Assembly (NCBI GenBank): GCA_017935675.1
Contig: JAGBHE010000054.1
Location: 1 to 64,000, forward strand
Source of the DNA: Clostridia bacterium
Lineage (GTDB): Bacteria; Bacillota; Clostridia; UBA1381
Reading direction: 5' to 3'
Length of the DNA stretch: 64,000 nt
Shown here: positions 55,645-64,000 of the stretch, one piece after another
Position numbering within the stretch: position 1 is the stretch's first letter
How the letters are laid out: the number at the start of each line of letters is the position of its first letter
Notes under the pieces: generated by a model
Databases searched by the model: none
What the model was told of the DNA's origin: nothing
Seen by the model: the letters and a program-made list of their open reading frames with translations, nothing else
Position numbers and translations under genes: made by a program

Positions 55645-58600
55645 ATGAGTAAAAGAATTATTTCGCTGTTGGTTTCGGCTCAAATGGTTTTAAGCGTCGT
55701 GGGGGCTTGGAATGTCATGGCAGAAAATGCCGCCTCGCTTGACGACATAGTGCTTAATGCAGAATATTCCGAAGACTTTACGCTTCCGGACGTAACATCG
55801 GACGGAGCGCGGATAACCTGGACATCAAGCAATACTTCTGCCGTAATTGCCGCAAACGGAACGGCATATGTATTGCCGGGCTTGGAGGCTAAGCAGGCAA
55901 GGCTTACTGCCGCTCTTGAAAACGGTGCTCAAAAGTGCTTTGATGTCAATATTACTCCGTTTACCTATACCGGAGAGTATTTGTTTGAAGAGGACTTTGA
56001 GCTTGGAGAGGGTGAAAGCTTAGACTCGTCTGTATGGCAGGTTGATGCTGCTCAAATGCCGGATTCAACGAGTGATCAGTCCGGTGCAAACTATATGGGC
56101 TTGGCAGCTGATACGGAGAATCAAGGCAATCATATATATATGATTAAGAGAAGCGATAACAGTGTTGACGGCGCGAAAAAGAGCTATATTCATATTAATA
56201 CGAGTAACATGCCGGCAAACAGCAGAATTATATATGATGCCGATGTGAGAACAGAGGTTCAGACAAAGGATGCATCCGGAAAAACAATATACCTTAATTA
56301 TTGGCTATGCCGTGATTTGGCAAATTCAATCGGAAAATACTCAGGTTTTGCAACTGCATATATCGGTGGCTCTAAAGGAATACTGATTAGGGCTACATCC
56401 GGATCAGCTTCTGCTTCTGCAGCTTCAGCCGTGGGAACATGGAATAATATTAAGCTTGACGTTACTGCAAATGGCGGAATTTTTGATGGATATATAAATG
56501 GTGCGAAGGTGGCTGATGACTTTGCTATGCGTGCATCGGGAGCTCCGCTTAAGCATCTTGCCTTCGGTTTTGACGGAAATACAACAGGTGAGGTATGGCT
56601 TGACAATGTGAAATATTATGTATATCCGAAAGAAATAAGCACTGTTCTTCCGGCAGCTGATTTCGGCATTGAGGATACAGAAGCTGTTGAAGGAAATATT
56701 GCTGTTCCTGCAGTAAACGGTGTTGAATGGGTTTCGTCAAATCCTGACATATTAGCTCCCGACGGCACTGTAAACAGAGCAAATGTAAGCGGACTCAGCG
56801 AGCAGGTGAAGCTTTATGCAATATATAAGGACTGCGGTCTTGTTACAGCAAATGAATACAGCTTCACAGTGGTGGGAAATTCAGCTGAGGACATGGACGA
56901 AAAGAAGGCTCTTGACGCTATATTGATTCCGGAGGAGCTGACAGATACAATTTCTGTTCCCGTAAGCGCCGGAGATATTAATTTCAGCTGGACGAGCTCA
57001 AATGAGGACGCTGTAATCATTATGAACGGTAATGCTGTTGCGGTTCAGGGTAATCTTCCCAAAAGGTCAACCCTTGTTGTAAGTGTTGATACGGCGGACG
57101 GCACATTGTCAAGAAGCTTTGACGTTGTTGTTCCGCCTGCAGGTTCAGATGCAGCTTACGTAAATGAAGACTTTGAAGCAACACCTGTCGGAAGCCTTCC
57201 CGCAACACAAATTGCTTCGGGAGATATGTGGAGGCGCAGAAATGAATCCGATACATTTGGTGTTTCACAGGAGTCTGACGACAGCGCAAATCATGTGCTC
57301 AGACTTACGGCAGCGCAGTGCGTACTCCTTAACTTTGACGGCTATGCTGATAAGCCCGGTTCAAAACATTATTTCACATTCAAAACCAAGACAGAGGGTA
57401 ACCCGATTGCAAATCTCCGCGTGCTTGATGTACAGGATTCAAATCCTGCAAGCGGACATCAGATAGTAAATCTTCTTGAAGGAAATTACAGAAACAATAA
57501 TCAGTTTCGTCTGCAGGCTGCTACTGATACAGCTTATATAATTGCAGATCAGACCTGGTACGATGTTTGTCTTGCCATTGATTATGCAAATAACAACGTT
57601 AAATTTTATACGAAGAAATCATCAGATAATGACTATATGCTGATTAAGTCTGATTCGTTAAAGACAAGATATGTTCCGAAGAAGATTGCAATCTGGTTTG
57701 ACAGCGGTGCAGGTGCACATGTATATGATGATTTTAAGTTCTATGCGAGTGATGTTGACGCGGACGCCTTGAAGGCAAGTCTTACCGATGCGATGAAATC
57801 AGCGTTTGAATATGCTGATAACAAATATACAGCGAATGAAAATGTTATACTTCCGTCAATCAGCGGATACTCTATTACATGGGTTTCGTCAGATGACAGC
57901 GTTATAACAAGTGACGGAGCGGTTACAAAGCCCGAAGCCGGTCAGCCCCCTGCAGAGGCAAAGCTCCGTGCAGTAGTATTTAATGGTGATAATAAGGCTG
58001 TTTATACGGAAAGCTTTGAAATTTCGGTATCACCGAAGCTTGAGGACGCTCCTGCTGTTGAGGCTGATGCGGCTAAGCTTATGCTTTCCGGAATTCATAC
58101 GGAAGCTAAGCTTGAGGAGATGATTTCGGTCAGTGAAAACGGGTGCTCTGTTTCATGGACATCAAATCATCCGGAAATTCTTGCTTCTGACGGAACTGTT
58201 ACGAGACCTGCTGAAGATACGGTAGTTGATGTTAAAGCAGTTGTATCGCGCGGCTCGGCTTCAGCAGAAAAGGATTTCACAATTCTCATTCCGGCAGCTG
58301 CTGACGAGGATGTCATCACAAGCTATGCCGATTGGCTCAGCACGGTAAGAGTAAATTACGGGCCTGACAATAACAGAAGAATAATTATTGATCCTAAAGG
58401 CAATACAGCGAATGACCGTCACAGCTATATTGTGTTCAGCGTTCCTGCAAATGCTTTTGCAGATAAGAGTGTCAGATACAATCTCAGATTGACGAGAACC
58501 GCAACTGACGGAGATGATCTTACAAAGATTGAAATTCATGCCCTGCCGAATGAGATGATTGAGTACATAAACAGCACCTTGTCATATGCGGAGGCGCAGA

Positions 58601-59151
58601 TGCGTGGAACCGAAGCGGGTACATTGTATGATATTGAAGACATGATTGCCAATCCTACACTTGCAAAGGGCAAAACAACATATGTTGATATAACAGATTA
58701 TATTAAGTCACAGCTGAGTTCCGAATATGTTCCTGAAGTTAACGGTAAAAAGCAAGTTGCGTTCAGATTATGTAACTGCGAAGGCAAGGCAATCGTTATT
58801 GAAGGCTGCAATGCTGCAGACGAGAATCTCAGGGCTGCTATAGTTGCTGAAAGAGATTATTCGGAAAGTAATGTGGCTGTAAGAATCCTTGATGAAGCCG
58901 GAAATGAGTCGGCGTCACCTGTCGGCAGTGTTACAGCAAGGGTTGATGTATTCAATAATAATCTCATAGGTAACAGGAATTTCTATTTTGCCCTTTATGA
59001 CGGCATGGGCAAGCTTGAAGAGGTTATTTTAAAATCCGTAAATTTCGGCGCTGCGGGAAGCTCATCAAGTTATAAGATTAATGCGAGTGTTGAAGCCGGA
59101 AAAACTGCAAAGGCATTTTTATGGGATGCGGAAATGAGACCTGTAAAATGA
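55645..59151 (+). CDS. Large exported aBig/LamG-like protein, no SLH
   Basis: 1168 residues from ATG behind GGGAGG. Signal peptide (1-27, cleaved near VMAEN). Modules: aBig, LamG-like (about 110-330), aBig domains, second LamG-like (about 495-700), aBig domains, and a C-terminal DNRLRE/CBM96-like region (about 890-1075). The first 350 residues align module for module with the protein at 45.3 kb (shared GANYMG, SYIH, LKHLAFGFDGNTTGEVWLD). No SLH or sortase motif is seen, so it is secreted or wall-associated. Possibly a glycan-binding protein. Confidence 0.75.
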   Translation: MSKRIISLLVSAQMVLSVVGAWNVMAENAASLDDIVLNAEYSEDFTLPDVTSDGARITWTSSNTSAVIAANGTAYVLPGLEAKQARLTAALENGAQKCFDVNITPFTYTGEYLFEEDFELGEGESLDSSVWQVDAAQMPDSTSDQSGANYMGLAADTENQGNHIYMIKRSDNSVDGAKKSYIHINTSNMPANSRIIYDADVRTEVQTKDASGKTIYLNYWLCRDLANSIGKYSGFATAYIGGSKGILIRATSGSASASAASAVGTWNNIKLDVTANGGIFDGYINGAKVADDFAMRASGAPLKHLAFGFDGNTTGEVWLDNVKYYVYPKEISTVLPAADFGIEDTEAVEGNIAVPAVNGVEWVSSNPDILAPDGTVNRANVSGLSEQVKLYAIYKDCGLVTANEYSFTVVGNSAEDMDEKKALDAILIPEELTDTISVPVSAGDINFSWTSSNEDAVIIMNGNAVAVQGNLPKRSTLVVSVDTADGTLSRSFDVVVPPAGSDAAYVNEDFEATPVGSLPATQIASGDMWRRRNESDTFGVSQESDDSANHVLRLTAAQCVLLNFDGYADKPGSKHYFTFKTKTEGNPIANLRVLDVQDSNPASGHQIVNLLEGNYRNNNQFRLQAATDTAYIIADQTWYDVCLAIDYANNNVKFYTKKSSDNDYMLIKSDSLKTRYVPKKIAIWFDSGAGAHVYDDFKFYASDVDADALKASLTDAMKSAFEYADNKYTANENVILPSISGYSITWVSSDDSVITSDGAVTKPEAGQPPAEAKLRAVVFNGDNKAVYTESFEISVSPKLEDAPAVEADAAKLMLSGIHTEAKLEEMISVSENGCSVSWTSNHPEILASDGTVTRPAEDTVVDVKAVVSRGSASAEKDFTILIPAAADEDVITSYADWLSTVRVNYGPDNNRRIIIDPKGNTANDRHSYIVFSVPANAFADKSVRYNLRLTRTATDGDDLTKIEIHALPNEMIEYINSTLSYAEAQMRGTEAGTLYDIEDMIANPTLAKGKTTYVDITDYIKSQLSSEYVPEVNGKKQVAFRLCNCEGKAIVIEGCNAADENLRAAIVAERDYSESNVAVRILDEAGNESASPVGSVTARVDVFNNNLIGNRNFYFALYDGMGKLEEVILKSVNFGAAGSSSSYKINASVEAGKTAKAFLWDAEMRPVK

Positions 59152-60251
59152 GTTATATGGGATTTGGTTTATCAAATATATTTTTAAAAAGCAACGCCGA
59201 GACGCGTTCCATATCCGCAGAAAATCCGAAAGGGGAAAGAGGGGGAGGAGCAAAGGCAGAACCTGATAAGGACTTCCCCTCGCATGGTTTGGGTAAGGGC
59301 TGGAAGGCAAGCCCTGCATATCGCAACCTGAAATCGGGCGATACGCTTGTTATAGCGGATATTTCGGGAGCGGGAATAATAACTCATATATGGTTTGCGG
59401 GCATGGAGCAGCTTTACGGACCGTACTTAAGAGATCAGATTTTAAGAATATACTGGGATGGGGAGGAAAATCCATCGGTGGAGGTTCCTCTCGGTGATTT
59501 CTTTTGCAATGGTTTTTCAACGCCTGCCAACATAAATTCTATGCCGATTTGTGTGAATCCAAAGCGCGGGTTTAACAGCTTTTGGCCCATGCCATTCAGA
59601 AAATCGGCAAAAATCACCATTGAAAATCAAAGCCCCGAAGTGATAGAATACTTTTTTTATCAGATTGACTATATACTGACGGATATACCCAAAGATGTTA
59701 TGTATTTTCATGCTCAATGGCGCAGAAGGAATCCTTTGCCGTATGCTGAGGAATACACAATTCTTGACGGAGTAACCGGAGACGGGAGATTTGCCGGTGT
59801 ATACATTGCCTGGGGTCAGCACAATAACGAATGGTGGGGTGAAGGAGAGGTCAAATTTTATATAGACGATGACGCGGAATATCCCACATATTGCGGAACC
59901 GGTACGGAAGATTACTTTGGCGGAGCATGGTGCTTTTCGAACAATGAACAGAATGCTTATGTGAACTATTCAACATTGTTTATGGGTTATCCCCAACTTA
60001 TAAAGCCTGATGGATATTACAGTGCATGCCAAAGACATGGGCTTTACAGATGGCATATTATGGATCCTATATTCTTTAAAAAGAATTTTAAAGCCACTGT
60101 TCAAGCGCTTGGATGGAGATATTCGGGTAAGAAAAACAGGAGGTTTTTGCAGCTTCAGGATGATCTTGCCTCAACAGCTTTCTGGTATCAATCCGAGCCT
60201 CATAATAAGTTCCCTGTTTTGCCGGAGGCAGATTACAGAGAGAATATATGA
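59148..60251 (+). CDS. GH172-family (DUF2961) glycosidase
   Basis: 367 residues, no signal peptide. The double-jelly-roll core shows WFAGMEQLYGPYLRDQ, the strongly conserved VPLGDFFCNGF and GTGTEDYFGGAWCF, which carries a family Glu. Characterised GH172 enzymes act on alpha-D-fructofuranosides or D-arabinofuranosides, so a furanose branch is the likely target. ATG at 59148 overlaps the upstream stop (ATGA), so translation is coupled. A second ATG at 59157 is possible. Confidence 0.85.
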   Translation: MSYMGFGLSNIFLKSNAETRSISAENPKGERGGGAKAEPDKDFPSHGLGKGWKASPAYRNLKSGDTLVIADISGAGIITHIWFAGMEQLYGPYLRDQILRIYWDGEENPSVEVPLGDFFCNGFSTPANINSMPICVNPKRGFNSFWPMPFRKSAKITIENQSPEVIEYFFYQIDYILTDIPKDVMYFHAQWRRRNPLPYAEEYTILDGVTGDGRFAGVYIAWGQHNNEWWGEGEVKFYIDDDAEYPTYCGTGTEDYFGGAWCFSNNEQNAYVNYSTLFMGYPQLIKPDGYYSACQRHGLYRWHIMDPIFFKKNFKATVQALGWRYSGKKNRRFLQLQDDLASTAFWYQSEPHNKFPVLPEADYRENI

Positions 60252-60343
60252 GTTAACATCGCGGTATTTTACGGTAAAATGCATATGTGTCGATGGAATT
60301 ACAGATAACGAAATCGAAATATGTATCATTCAATATAGTAATA

Positions 60344-60378
60344 ATGGAGGGACGGCTTTTGAAAAGCCGTCCCTCCAT
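60344..60378. repeat. Perfect 17-bp inverted repeat
   Basis: ATGGAGGGACGGCTTTT and its exact complement are separated by one base. The hairpin is GC-rich and stable, but no T-run follows, so it is not a standard terminator. It follows the GH172 gene and may act as an RNA-stability or operator element. Confidence 0.75.
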
Positions 60379-60400
60379 CGTATTACTTTGTAATAATCTA

Positions 60401-60429
60401 TTGACTTTTGAAAAAAAACATAGTAAAAT
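60401..60429 (+). promoter_or_regulatory. Promoter of the EEP-hydrolase/GH78-like pair
   Basis: TTGACT, 17 bases, TAAAAT (60424-60429), 45 bases before the start codon. Confidence 0.55.
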
Positions 60430-60473
60430 AATATCTGAAATTTTACAAGATATGCAGACGAGAGGTTTATATT

Positions 60474-61226
60474 ATGGAATTGAAAATAATCAGTTTTAAC
60501 ATAAGATGCTGTGACGATCCGAACGGGAATTCTGTGAAGGAACGCGCACCGAGGCTTGAAAAGATTACCGGGAAATATGACGCGGATTTAATCGCTTTTC
60601 AGGAATTTACACCCTTATGGGAACCGTTTATTAATGAATATTACGGCAAGGACTATGAAATATTCAATAAGTATCGCGCTGAAAGCAACCTTGAATCTGC
60701 TCCGATTTTATGGAAAAAGGATAAATTTAATTGTATTAAAAAAGGGTATTTCTGGTTGTCTGATACTCCTGAGGTTGAATCCCGCGGCTGGGACGAATTA
60801 TATAACTGTTACCGTATATGTGAATACGCCGTTTTGGAGCACAAATTAGCGGGGAAAGAAATAACCTTTATGAATACTCATTTCGGATTTGGTGACAAAG
60901 GACAATCCGACAGTGCAAGGTTAATTTATGAATACAGCAAAAAAATTTCAGATAATCCGACATTTATAACGGGCGATTTCAATATGAAGCCTCAAAGCAA
61001 GGGATATGCTGTAATGAGCAAATATTTTACAGATGTCAATGCTGCGACAGTCAACGACTTGCGGACTACGTATCATGGATATCATCCTGAAAATACTGAT
61101 GAGCATATTGATTACTGCTTTGTCAATGAAAAAATAATTCCAATCAGTCAGACAATAATTGATGATATGGTTGACGGAGGATTTCCTTCAGACCACTACG
61201 GTCTTTTGATTAAATTAAATGTATAA
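60474..61226 (+). CDS. Endonuclease/exonuclease/phosphatase (EEP)-fold protein
   Basis: 250 residues, cytosolic. The EEP fold motifs are ISFNIRC (metal Asn), LIAFQEFTP (Glu), NTHFGFG, TGDFNMKP and FPSDHYGLL (His). This fold includes DNases, sphingomyelinases and inositol-phosphate phosphatases. The same fold occurs in glycan-utilisation loci; its substrate here is open, perhaps a phosphate or phosphodiester on the imported sugar. The next gene overlaps or nearly overlaps it, so they are cotranscribed. Confidence 0.82.
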   Translation: MELKIISFNIRCCDDPNGNSVKERAPRLEKITGKYDADLIAFQEFTPLWEPFINEYYGKDYEIFNKYRAESNLESAPILWKKDKFNCIKKGYFWLSDTPEVESRGWDELYNCYRICEYAVLEHKLAGKEITFMNTHFGFGDKGQSDSARLIYEYSKKISDNPTFITGDFNMKPQSKGYAVMSKYFTDVNAATVNDLRTTYHGYHPENTDEHIDYCFVNEKIIPISQTIIDDMVDGGFPSDHYGLLIKLNV

Positions 61227-61242
61227 CTTTACAGAGGAATAT

Positions 61243-63258
61243 ATGAAAGAATATGATTTCAAAGGAAGCTGGATAACAAACAGGGAATTTTGCGAATTAA
61301 AGCCGGAGAATGTATTTCACAGGCAGCTTGAAGCTTTTGAGCCTCCATGTGACGGGCTCAGAAACCGTCATATATTGTTCAGAAAATGCTTTGAGTTAAA
61401 AGATATTTCTTCCGGTGCAAGGATATATATATCCGCTGATGATTATTACAAGCTTTACATAAACGGCAGACTTGCCGCGCAGGGCCCTGCTCCGTCATAT
61501 AGCTTCCGGTATAATTATAATGTTATCGATGTGAGCCGTTATCTAAAAAAAGGCAGGAATGTTATAGCGGTACACACGCTGTATCAAGGGCTTATAAATC
61601 GTGTATGGCAAAGCGGAGACAACAGACACGGACTTATTCTTGACCTTGTTGCGGAGGACGGCGTTATTATTTCAAGTGATGAAAGCTTTAGGGTAAAGGC
61701 GCATTCCGCATACCGCGAAACGGGAACCGCAGGTTACCTGACGCAGTTTCTGGAGGAATATGATTCCCGTGCCCCGGAGGTTGGCTTTGAAAAGGCCGGA
61801 TTTAATGACGAGTCATGGGAAAACGCCGAAATCAGAAAATATGCTGATTATACTTTAACGGAGCAAAAAACCGACATGCTTGTATACGAAAAGATTTATC
61901 CGGTAAAAACGGAGGCTGCAGGAAATAAAATGCTTTTGGATTTTGGCGCGAATTACGTCGGATATCTTAATGCGGCGGCGCTGGGGAAAAGCGGAGCTGT
62001 GATTACTGTCAGATGCGGGCAGGAGATGAATGATGATGGAAGTGTACGTTATAACCTGCGTGCAAACTGTACATATGAGGAAACCTGGATTTTGGCGGGC
62101 GGTGAAAGCAGGCTTGAATGGTTTGATTATAAGTCCTTCCGGTATGCCGAGCTTTTGCTCCCTGACGGGTGCGTAATTAAAGATGTATATGTAACTGCAC
62201 GCCATTATCCGTTTGAATTAAAAACAGCTCTCAGAAAAGAATTTTCGGATAATGAAAAGCTTAAAAGTATATGGGATTTGTGCATTCATACACAGAAATA
62301 CGGAGTGCAGGAGGTTATTCACGACTGCATGGAGCGCGAAAAGGGCTTTTATGTCGGTGACGGCTGTTATACGGCAGCAGCTAATATGATTCTCACAGGC
62401 GATGACAAAATGGTTAGAAAGCTCATAGATGATGGATTTTTAACAGAATGTATAACGGATAGTCTTGTTACATGTCTTGACTGCTCGTTTATGCAGGAGA
62501 TTGCGGAATTTCCGCTGATGCTTATATATCTTGTGCTGTGGCATTACAATTTTGCGGGTGATAAGGCATATCTTGAAGGAAATTATGAAAAGGCTGTAAA
62601 ATTACTTGAGGTCTACCGCAGAAATTACGAAAAAGATTATCTGCTGTGCAATCTTGATAAATGGTGTGTTGTTGAATGGCCGAAGAATTTTCAGCACGGA
62701 TATGATGTTGACATCAGGGAAGGTATGATTTGCCGCGAGCCACATATTTCAATAAACGCATACTATATAGAAGCAATCAGGACTGTTAATAAAATGGCGG
62801 AGATTTTGGGCATGGGCGGATACAGAGACCTTGAGCCTGTCACAGATGCTTTTGAAAAAGCATTTTACGATAGAGACAAGCAGCTTTTTAGGGATGGAAT
62901 GAATACAGACCATATAAGCCTTGTCGGAAATATCTTTCCGTTTGCGTTTGAGCTTTGCCCGGGGGAAGAATGCAGAGAGAATATCATAAATATGATTTCG
63001 GAATATAAAATAAGCTCGCTTTCACTTTTTTGTACCTTTCTCGCCATGGAGGGCATGGTGAGATACGGCAGATACGATATGATAAAAGAAGCGCTTCTTG
63101 ATGAAGGGGCGTGGCTTAGAATGATAAATGAAGGCGCAACAACAACCTTTGAGGGCTGGGGAAAGGATACAAAGTGGAACACCTCCCTTTTTCATCTTAC
63201 TATGTCGTATGCAGTGCTGTTTATGGCTGATATTGACATAAAGAAAATTTTAGGTTAG
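61243..63258 (+). CDS. GH78-like alpha-L-rhamnosidase family protein
   Basis: 671 residues, no signal peptide. N-terminal beta-sandwich (DDYYKLYINGRLAAQGPA, then IDVSRYLKKGRNVIAVHT) as in bacterial alpha-L-rhamnosidases, then an (alpha/alpha)6 barrel. The family block DCPQRDERLGWTGD reads HDCMEREKGFYVGDG here (about 375); the acidic pattern is kept in part, with GlyGlyTrp lost. ATG at 61243 is taken because GAGGAAT precedes it; an in-frame ATG at 61219 overlaps the upstream gene. It probably removes rhamnose or a similar sugar from imported oligosaccharides. Confidence 0.75.
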   Translation: MKEYDFKGSWITNREFCELKPENVFHRQLEAFEPPCDGLRNRHILFRKCFELKDISSGARIYISADDYYKLYINGRLAAQGPAPSYSFRYNYNVIDVSRYLKKGRNVIAVHTLYQGLINRVWQSGDNRHGLILDLVAEDGVIISSDESFRVKAHSAYRETGTAGYLTQFLEEYDSRAPEVGFEKAGFNDESWENAEIRKYADYTLTEQKTDMLVYEKIYPVKTEAAGNKMLLDFGANYVGYLNAAALGKSGAVITVRCGQEMNDDGSVRYNLRANCTYEETWILAGGESRLEWFDYKSFRYAELLLPDGCVIKDVYVTARHYPFELKTALRKEFSDNEKLKSIWDLCIHTQKYGVQEVIHDCMEREKGFYVGDGCYTAAANMILTGDDKMVRKLIDDGFLTECITDSLVTCLDCSFMQEIAEFPLMLIYLVLWHYNFAGDKAYLEGNYEKAVKLLEVYRRNYEKDYLLCNLDKWCVVEWPKNFQHGYDVDIREGMICREPHISINAYYIEAIRTVNKMAEILGMGGYRDLEPVTDAFEKAFYDRDKQLFRDGMNTDHISLVGNIFPFAFELCPGEECRENIINMISEYKISSLSLFCTFLAMEGMVRYGRYDMIKEALLDEGAWLRMINEGATTTFEGWGKDTKWNTSLFHLTMSYAVLFMADIDIKKILG

Positions 63259-63276
63259 TGTAAATTTTTGAATGTT

Positions 63277-63312
63277 GCGGCAGAGCGTAAGAGCTGTGCC
63301 GTTTTTTTTTTT
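63277..63312 (+). terminator. Terminator at the end of the glycan locus
   Basis: GGCAGAGC and GCTGTGCC form a stem around six bases, followed by a run of eleven T. Confidence 0.85.
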
Positions 63313-63347
63313 GCCGTTTTTCAGAAAATGTATGACAAATTTGGCAG

Positions 63348-63376
63348 TTGACATGGATTTTGAAATGGTGTATAAT
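63348..63376 (+). promoter_or_regulatory. Promoter of the last gene
   Basis: TTGACA, 17 bases, TATAAT (63371-63376): consensus, with the message expected to begin just before the start codon. Confidence 0.8.
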
Positions 63377-63412
63377 AAACTTGGGCTGCAATGTGCAATG
63401 CATTAAGAAAAA

Positions 63413-64000
63413 ATGTTGAAAACGGTGACAAAAATGATTTTGTATGTGATTATTCTTCTGATGTTCAGCTTGTTTATTTTTATAACAAAATATAAAAACA
63501 GCTATACCTGGATATTTGTAACCATGATAGCTTTAATTGATGTGCTTTTTGTTGCCACAATATTTTTGTATATGAAAACCTCAAACTACAGCGCAACTTT
63601 TTTATGGGAGCAGCAGCTTTATTTCGCACTTGCAAAATTTAAAGTAAATTATTATGCGATATTTGATATGTATACGGTTACTGTTGCAGGATATATGCTT
63701 GTATGCCTTTGCGCGGCTGTAAGAACCATGCAGATGAAGGGCATAAAAAAGAATGCGGTATTTATTGTGGGAATGATAGCTCCCATTGCTTTATTTGTAT
63801 ATTTGAATTTGTATTCAACCGGAATGAATATATATATGGGGCTGTACAGCGGCAATAAAATATACGGGTTTATTGCGGATTATCTGAATATTTTCAATGT
63901 TGTTATTGCATCGGTATATCTGATTCTTCCGTTTGTCTTTCTGGTAAGAAGCATTTTTAAAACAAAAATCAATTACAGGAAAAAGTACTTTCTTTCAATG
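63413..64000 (+). CDS. Polytopic membrane protein, 5' part only (sensor kinase N-terminus possible)
   Basis: An uninterrupted frame runs to the window end. It opens at ATG 63413 (MLKTVTK) or at ATG 63434, and has about five membrane segments: YVIILLMFSLFIFI, IFVTMIALIDVLFVATIFLY, YTVTVAGYMLVCLCAA, FIVGMIAPIALFVYL, VIASVYLILPFVFLV, followed by a basic stretch FKTKINYRKKY. The pattern resembles the membrane input domain (7TM/HisK_N type) of histidine kinases or cyclase-type regulators, but no catalytic domain is within the window. It is preceded by a perfect promoter. Confidence 0.65.
   Translation, partial: MLKTVTKMILYVIILLMFSLFIFITKYKNSYTWIFVTMIALIDVLFVATIFLYMKTSNYSATFLWEQQLYFALAKFKVNYYAIFDMYTVTVAGYMLVCLCAAVRTMQMKGIKKNAVFIVGMIAPIALFVYLNLYSTGMNIYMGLYSGNKIYGFIADYLNIFNVVIASVYLILPFVFLVRSIFKTKINYRKKYFLSM

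Overview
The window looks like the chromosome of a low-GC anaerobic Gram-positive bacterium of the class Clostridia. The evidence is clostridial-type housekeeping genes (infC-rpmI-rplT, ftsH, mnmG), an oxygen-sensitive ribonucleotide reductase (nrdD/nrdG) with NrdR boxes, S-layer-homology (SLH) surface proteins, copper-amine-oxidase-type stalk domains, and LplB/LplC sugar permeases that lack a dedicated ATPase. The abundance of SLH-anchored glycan-active proteins recalls plant-glycan degraders of the gut such as Monoglobus-like Clostridia, but that assignment is inference.

Region 1 (1 to about 11.4 kb) is the remnant of an integrative mobile element. It has a MobC-like gene and a truncated relaxase at the left, and a Tn916-type right end: sigma-like regulator, HTH protein, excisionase and tyrosine integrase. 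Three of its own genes look damaged: the relaxase is cut short, the sigma gene is frameshifted and xis has a stop codon. Between these ends lies an intact-looking cargo operon: a LysR regulator, an ACT-domain protein, a LysE-type exporter, four PLP-dependent enzymes of different families (MetY-like, DegT/PglE-like, SerC, ArgD-like) and a 57-residue protein.

Region 2 (11.5 to 30.7 kb) is mostly core genome. It holds a GH13 amylase-family enzyme, an orphan response regulator with an atypical acidic pocket, infC-rpmI-rplT behind an attenuator-like leader, an HD-domain protein, ftsH with a MITE in its 5' leader, two stalk-domain surface proteins (one built on a DADKT pentapeptide repeat), rluA plus an SLH/GH18 protein divergent from a DUF624-mnmG-exonuclease run, nrdD-nrdG, an MGMT-like gene and an initiator tRNA-fMet.

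Region 3 (30.9 to 63.3 kb) is a large glycan-utilisation locus. An exported LamG/DUF4886 protein and a membrane AraC regulator precede LplB/LplC permeases, a GH88 hydrolase and a lipoprotein binding protein. These are followed by a cytosolic heparinase II/III-type protein and three very large exported proteins (two ending in SLH domains, one of those an apparent lyase) plus an N-terminal SLH protein. The locus ends with an ADP-ribosylglycohydrolase-fold protein, a GH172 (DUF2961) enzyme, an EEP-fold hydrolase and a GH78-like protein. The simplest model is surface depolymerisation of a uronic-acid glycan by an SLH-anchored lyase, import of unsaturated oligosaccharides, and cytosolic breakdown by GH88, GH78-like, GH172 and related enzymes. 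No sulfatase is present, which argues against sulfated glycosaminoglycans or ulvan. The window ends inside a polytopic membrane-protein gene.
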